Position numbers and translations under genes: made by a program | In this document: one piece after another, positions 62,741 through 64,000 of the stretch | Layout: every line of letters starts with the position of its first letter | Position numbering within the stretch: the stretch's first letter is position 1 | Assembly (NCBI GenBank): GCA_024637095.1 | Contig: JAGXFV010000025.1 | Coordinates: 43,208-107,207 of the forward strand | Direction of reading: 5' to 3' | DNA from: Actinomycetes bacterium | Lineage (GTDB): Bacteria; Actinomycetota; Thermoleophilia; RBG-16-64-13 | DNA length: 64,000 nt | Notes under the pieces: generated by a model | Told to the model about the DNA's origin: nothing | The model's input: the letters and a program-made list of their open reading frames with translations, nothing else | Databases searched by the model: none

Positions 62741-63558
62741 GGCGAGGTCCCGCCCGGAAAGGCGCCCGTAGCATCGATCGAGGTGCTGCCGGAACTCTGA
62801 TCCGGCGCAAGTTCTCCGTCATCATACCGGATTCGCCAGAGGAAAAGGCCCTGCGCGGGAGCGGTGATCCCGCCAACGTTCCGCGGGGCTCCCTCCAGCA
62901 ACTCGAGGAAATCGCTGAGAGTCCGGCGGCCGAGTCCGATCTCGACCATCGTGCCCACGAGAGTTCTCACCATGTGACGCAGGAAGGCCGGGGCTTCGAT
63001 CTCCAGCCACAGCAGCCGTCCCCGCTTTCGCCAGCGACAGCGCAGGATGGTGCGCGTGAAATGTCTATGCTCCGTTTCGGTGGGGGTGAAGGCGGTCAGG
63101 TCGTGCCCGCCCACGAGCGCCTCCGCCGCCGCGGCCATCGGCCCCAGGTCAAGGGGGCCGCGCAACCACCAAGTGTGATTCCGGAGGAAGGGGTTCTGAG
63201 AAGGAAAAAGCCAGATGAGAAAGCGATAACTACGGCTCAGCGCCTGCCGGCGCGCGTCGAAGTCTGGAGCCGCCCTCCTCAAGCCGAAGATGGAAATCTG
63301 AGCGGGGGTCAGCGCGTTGAGCGAGTACAGCAACCCGGAGGGGTCGACCTCGGCGGGGAGGTCGAGACTCACCACCTGACGGTAGGCGTGCACCCCCGCA
63401 TCGGTTCTCCCTGCCACCGTCAGAGGGGGGGCTTCCCCGGTGACTCGAAGCAAGGCTTCCTCCAGCGCGCGCTCGACCGTGGCCAGGCCGGGCTGCTTCG
63501 CCCACCCGTGGAGGCCGGCGCCGTCGTACCTCAAGTCCATGCGATAGCGGTCCAACAT
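62737..63558 (-). CDS. truA: tRNA pseudouridine38-40 synthase
   Basis: 273 residues. TruA modifies U38-40 in the anticodon arm. [17 protein letters not shown] holds the catalytic Asp; [11 protein letters not shown] and [20 protein letters not shown] are further signatures. ATG 63558 abuts the ecfT stop (TAGATG); an inner ATG (MDLRYDG) is also possible. Confidence 0.95.
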   Translation of the reverse strand: MLDRYRMDLRYDGAGLHGWAKQPGLATVERALEEALLRVTGEAPPLTVAGRTDAGVHAYRQVVSLDLPAEVDPSGLLYSLNALTPAQISIFGLRRAAPDFDARRQALSRSYRFLIWLFPSQNPFLRNHTWWLRGPLDLGPMAAAAEALVGGHDLTAFTPTETEHRHFTRTILRCRWRKRGRLLWLEIEAPAFLRHMVRTLVGTMVEIGLGRRTLSDFLELLEGAPRNVGGITAPAQGLFLWRIRYDDGELAPDQSSGSTSIDATGAFPGGTSP

Positions 63559-64000
63559 CTACCAGTGATCCCAGAGGACGGCGCCGCTCAGCCAGAGGAA
63601 GACGCCAGCCGCCGCCACGGCATCCCACCGCCCGAACTCGAGAGCCCGGAAGCGGGTGCGGCCCTCGCCGCCGCGGTAGCAGCGTCCCGCCATCGCCACC
63701 GCCAGTTCGTCGGCGCGTCGGAAGCTGCGGGCGAAGAGAGGGACGACAAGCGGCAGCAGCGCCTGCGCCAGCTTCCGCGGATTGCGCACGTCTAGGCGGA
63801 TACCCCGTGCCTGCTGGGCGACCATCAGGTCGCCGAACTCTTGCACGAGCGTGGGAATAAAGCGCAGGGCTATGACCATCATCAAAGCCATTTCCTGACT
63901 GCTCAGCCTCACCAGGCGCAGCGGCCGCAGCAGCCACTCCACGCCGTCCGTCAGCGACATGGGGGCCGTGGACAGGGTGAGCACGGTGCCCGCAGCGAGA
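63559..64000 (-). CDS. ecfT: Energy-coupling factor transporter T subunit, N-terminus beyond window
   Basis: About 147 C-terminal residues of EcfT, the scaffold of ECF vitamin/metal transporters. MVIALRFIPTLVQE, VAQQARGIRLDV and RRADELAVAMAGRCYRGGEGR (the Ala-Arg-Gly coupling motifs) are diagnostic. The frame is open to the last base, reading LAAGTVLTLSTAPMSLTDG; the true start is outside. Gene order ecfT-truA-rplM-rpsI is conserved in Gram-positives, so ecfA genes are expected just beyond. Confidence 0.93.
   Translation of the reverse strand, partial: LAAGTVLTLSTAPMSLTDGVEWLLRPLRLVRLSSQEMALMMVIALRFIPTLVQEFGDLMVAQQARGIRLDVRNPRKLAQALLPLVVPLFARSFRRADELAVAMAGRCYRGGEGRTRFRALEFGRWDAVAAAGVFLWLSGAVLWDHW

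Overview
The window is about 64 kb of GC-rich (by eye roughly 65%) bacterial chromosome with dense genes, frequent GTG/TTG starts, ATGA/GTGA overlaps, no rRNA or tRNA genes, and no phage, IS or CRISPR. Gene order (recO-era-dgkA-ybeY/pgpH-phoH; ftsEX-prfB-secA-hpf-comF; atp operon followed by murA; tdk-prfA-prmC/tsaC-rpiB-glyA-upp; glmS-glmM next to rpsI-rplM-truA-ecfT) is that of a Gram-positive-type bacterium. The GC content, LytR_C-type LCP protein and AtpZ/AtpI-type operon head suit a deep-branching Actinomycetota (Thermoleophilia/Rubrobacteria/Coriobacteriia-like) or a high-GC Bacillota. S-layer-homology repeats in one exported protein imply an S-layer. The lineage is inferred from gene order and protein flavour, not from a marker tree.

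Layout. 1-6443 (minus): end of an MFS transporter, a secreted FAD oxidoreductase with SLH repeats, an MMPL/RND exporter and a radical SAM enzyme, the last three probably one operon. 6444-7943 (plus): a strong promoter, a structured leader of about 250 nt and three unassigned small membrane proteins. 8075-9860 (minus): DrrAB-like ABC exporter. 10029-11495 (plus): guaB. From 11547 to the right edge all genes are on the minus strand: recO, deoC, era, a GNAT, a DgkA-PAP2 fusion, a PgpH-YbeY fusion, phoH, yqeY, hinT, rsmE; ctpA, an M23 peptidase, ftsX, ftsE, prfB (programmed +1 frameshift), secA, hpf, comF; a sugar nucleotidyltransferase, mtnA, a degenerate nucleoside-phosphorylase-like gene, an LCP protein, murA; the F1Fo ATP synthase operon; a WecA/TagO-like transferase, dCMP deaminase, a upp remnant, glyA, rpiB, a methyltransferase, a PrmC-TsaC fusion, prfA, DUF1385, tdk, rpmE; cca, a small membrane protein, a CBS protein, nnrDE, acpS, glmS, a broken glmM, an amino-acid racemase-like gene; rpsI, rplM, truA and the start-less end of ecfT.

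Functionally most of the window is housekeeping: cell-wall precursor supply (glmS, glmM, murA, LCP, WecA-like, lipid recycling by DgkA-PAP2), division (ftsEX with an M23 hydrolase), secretion (secA), translation and rRNA maturation (prfA, prfB, prmC, tsaC, hpf, ybeY, era, rsmE), nucleotide salvage (guaB, deoC, tdk, dCMP deaminase) and energy (atp).

The unusual points are gene fusions (PgpH-YbeY without the extracellular HDED sensor, DgkA-PAP2, PrmC-TsaC), two gene breakages (glmM with two internal deletions, upp reduced to its last 41 codons), a degenerate phosphorylase overlapping mtnA, an SLH-anchored FAD enzyme, a GC hairpin just after atpE, and the uncharacterised membrane-protein triad at 6.8-7.9 kb, which is the best candidate here for an undescribed system.
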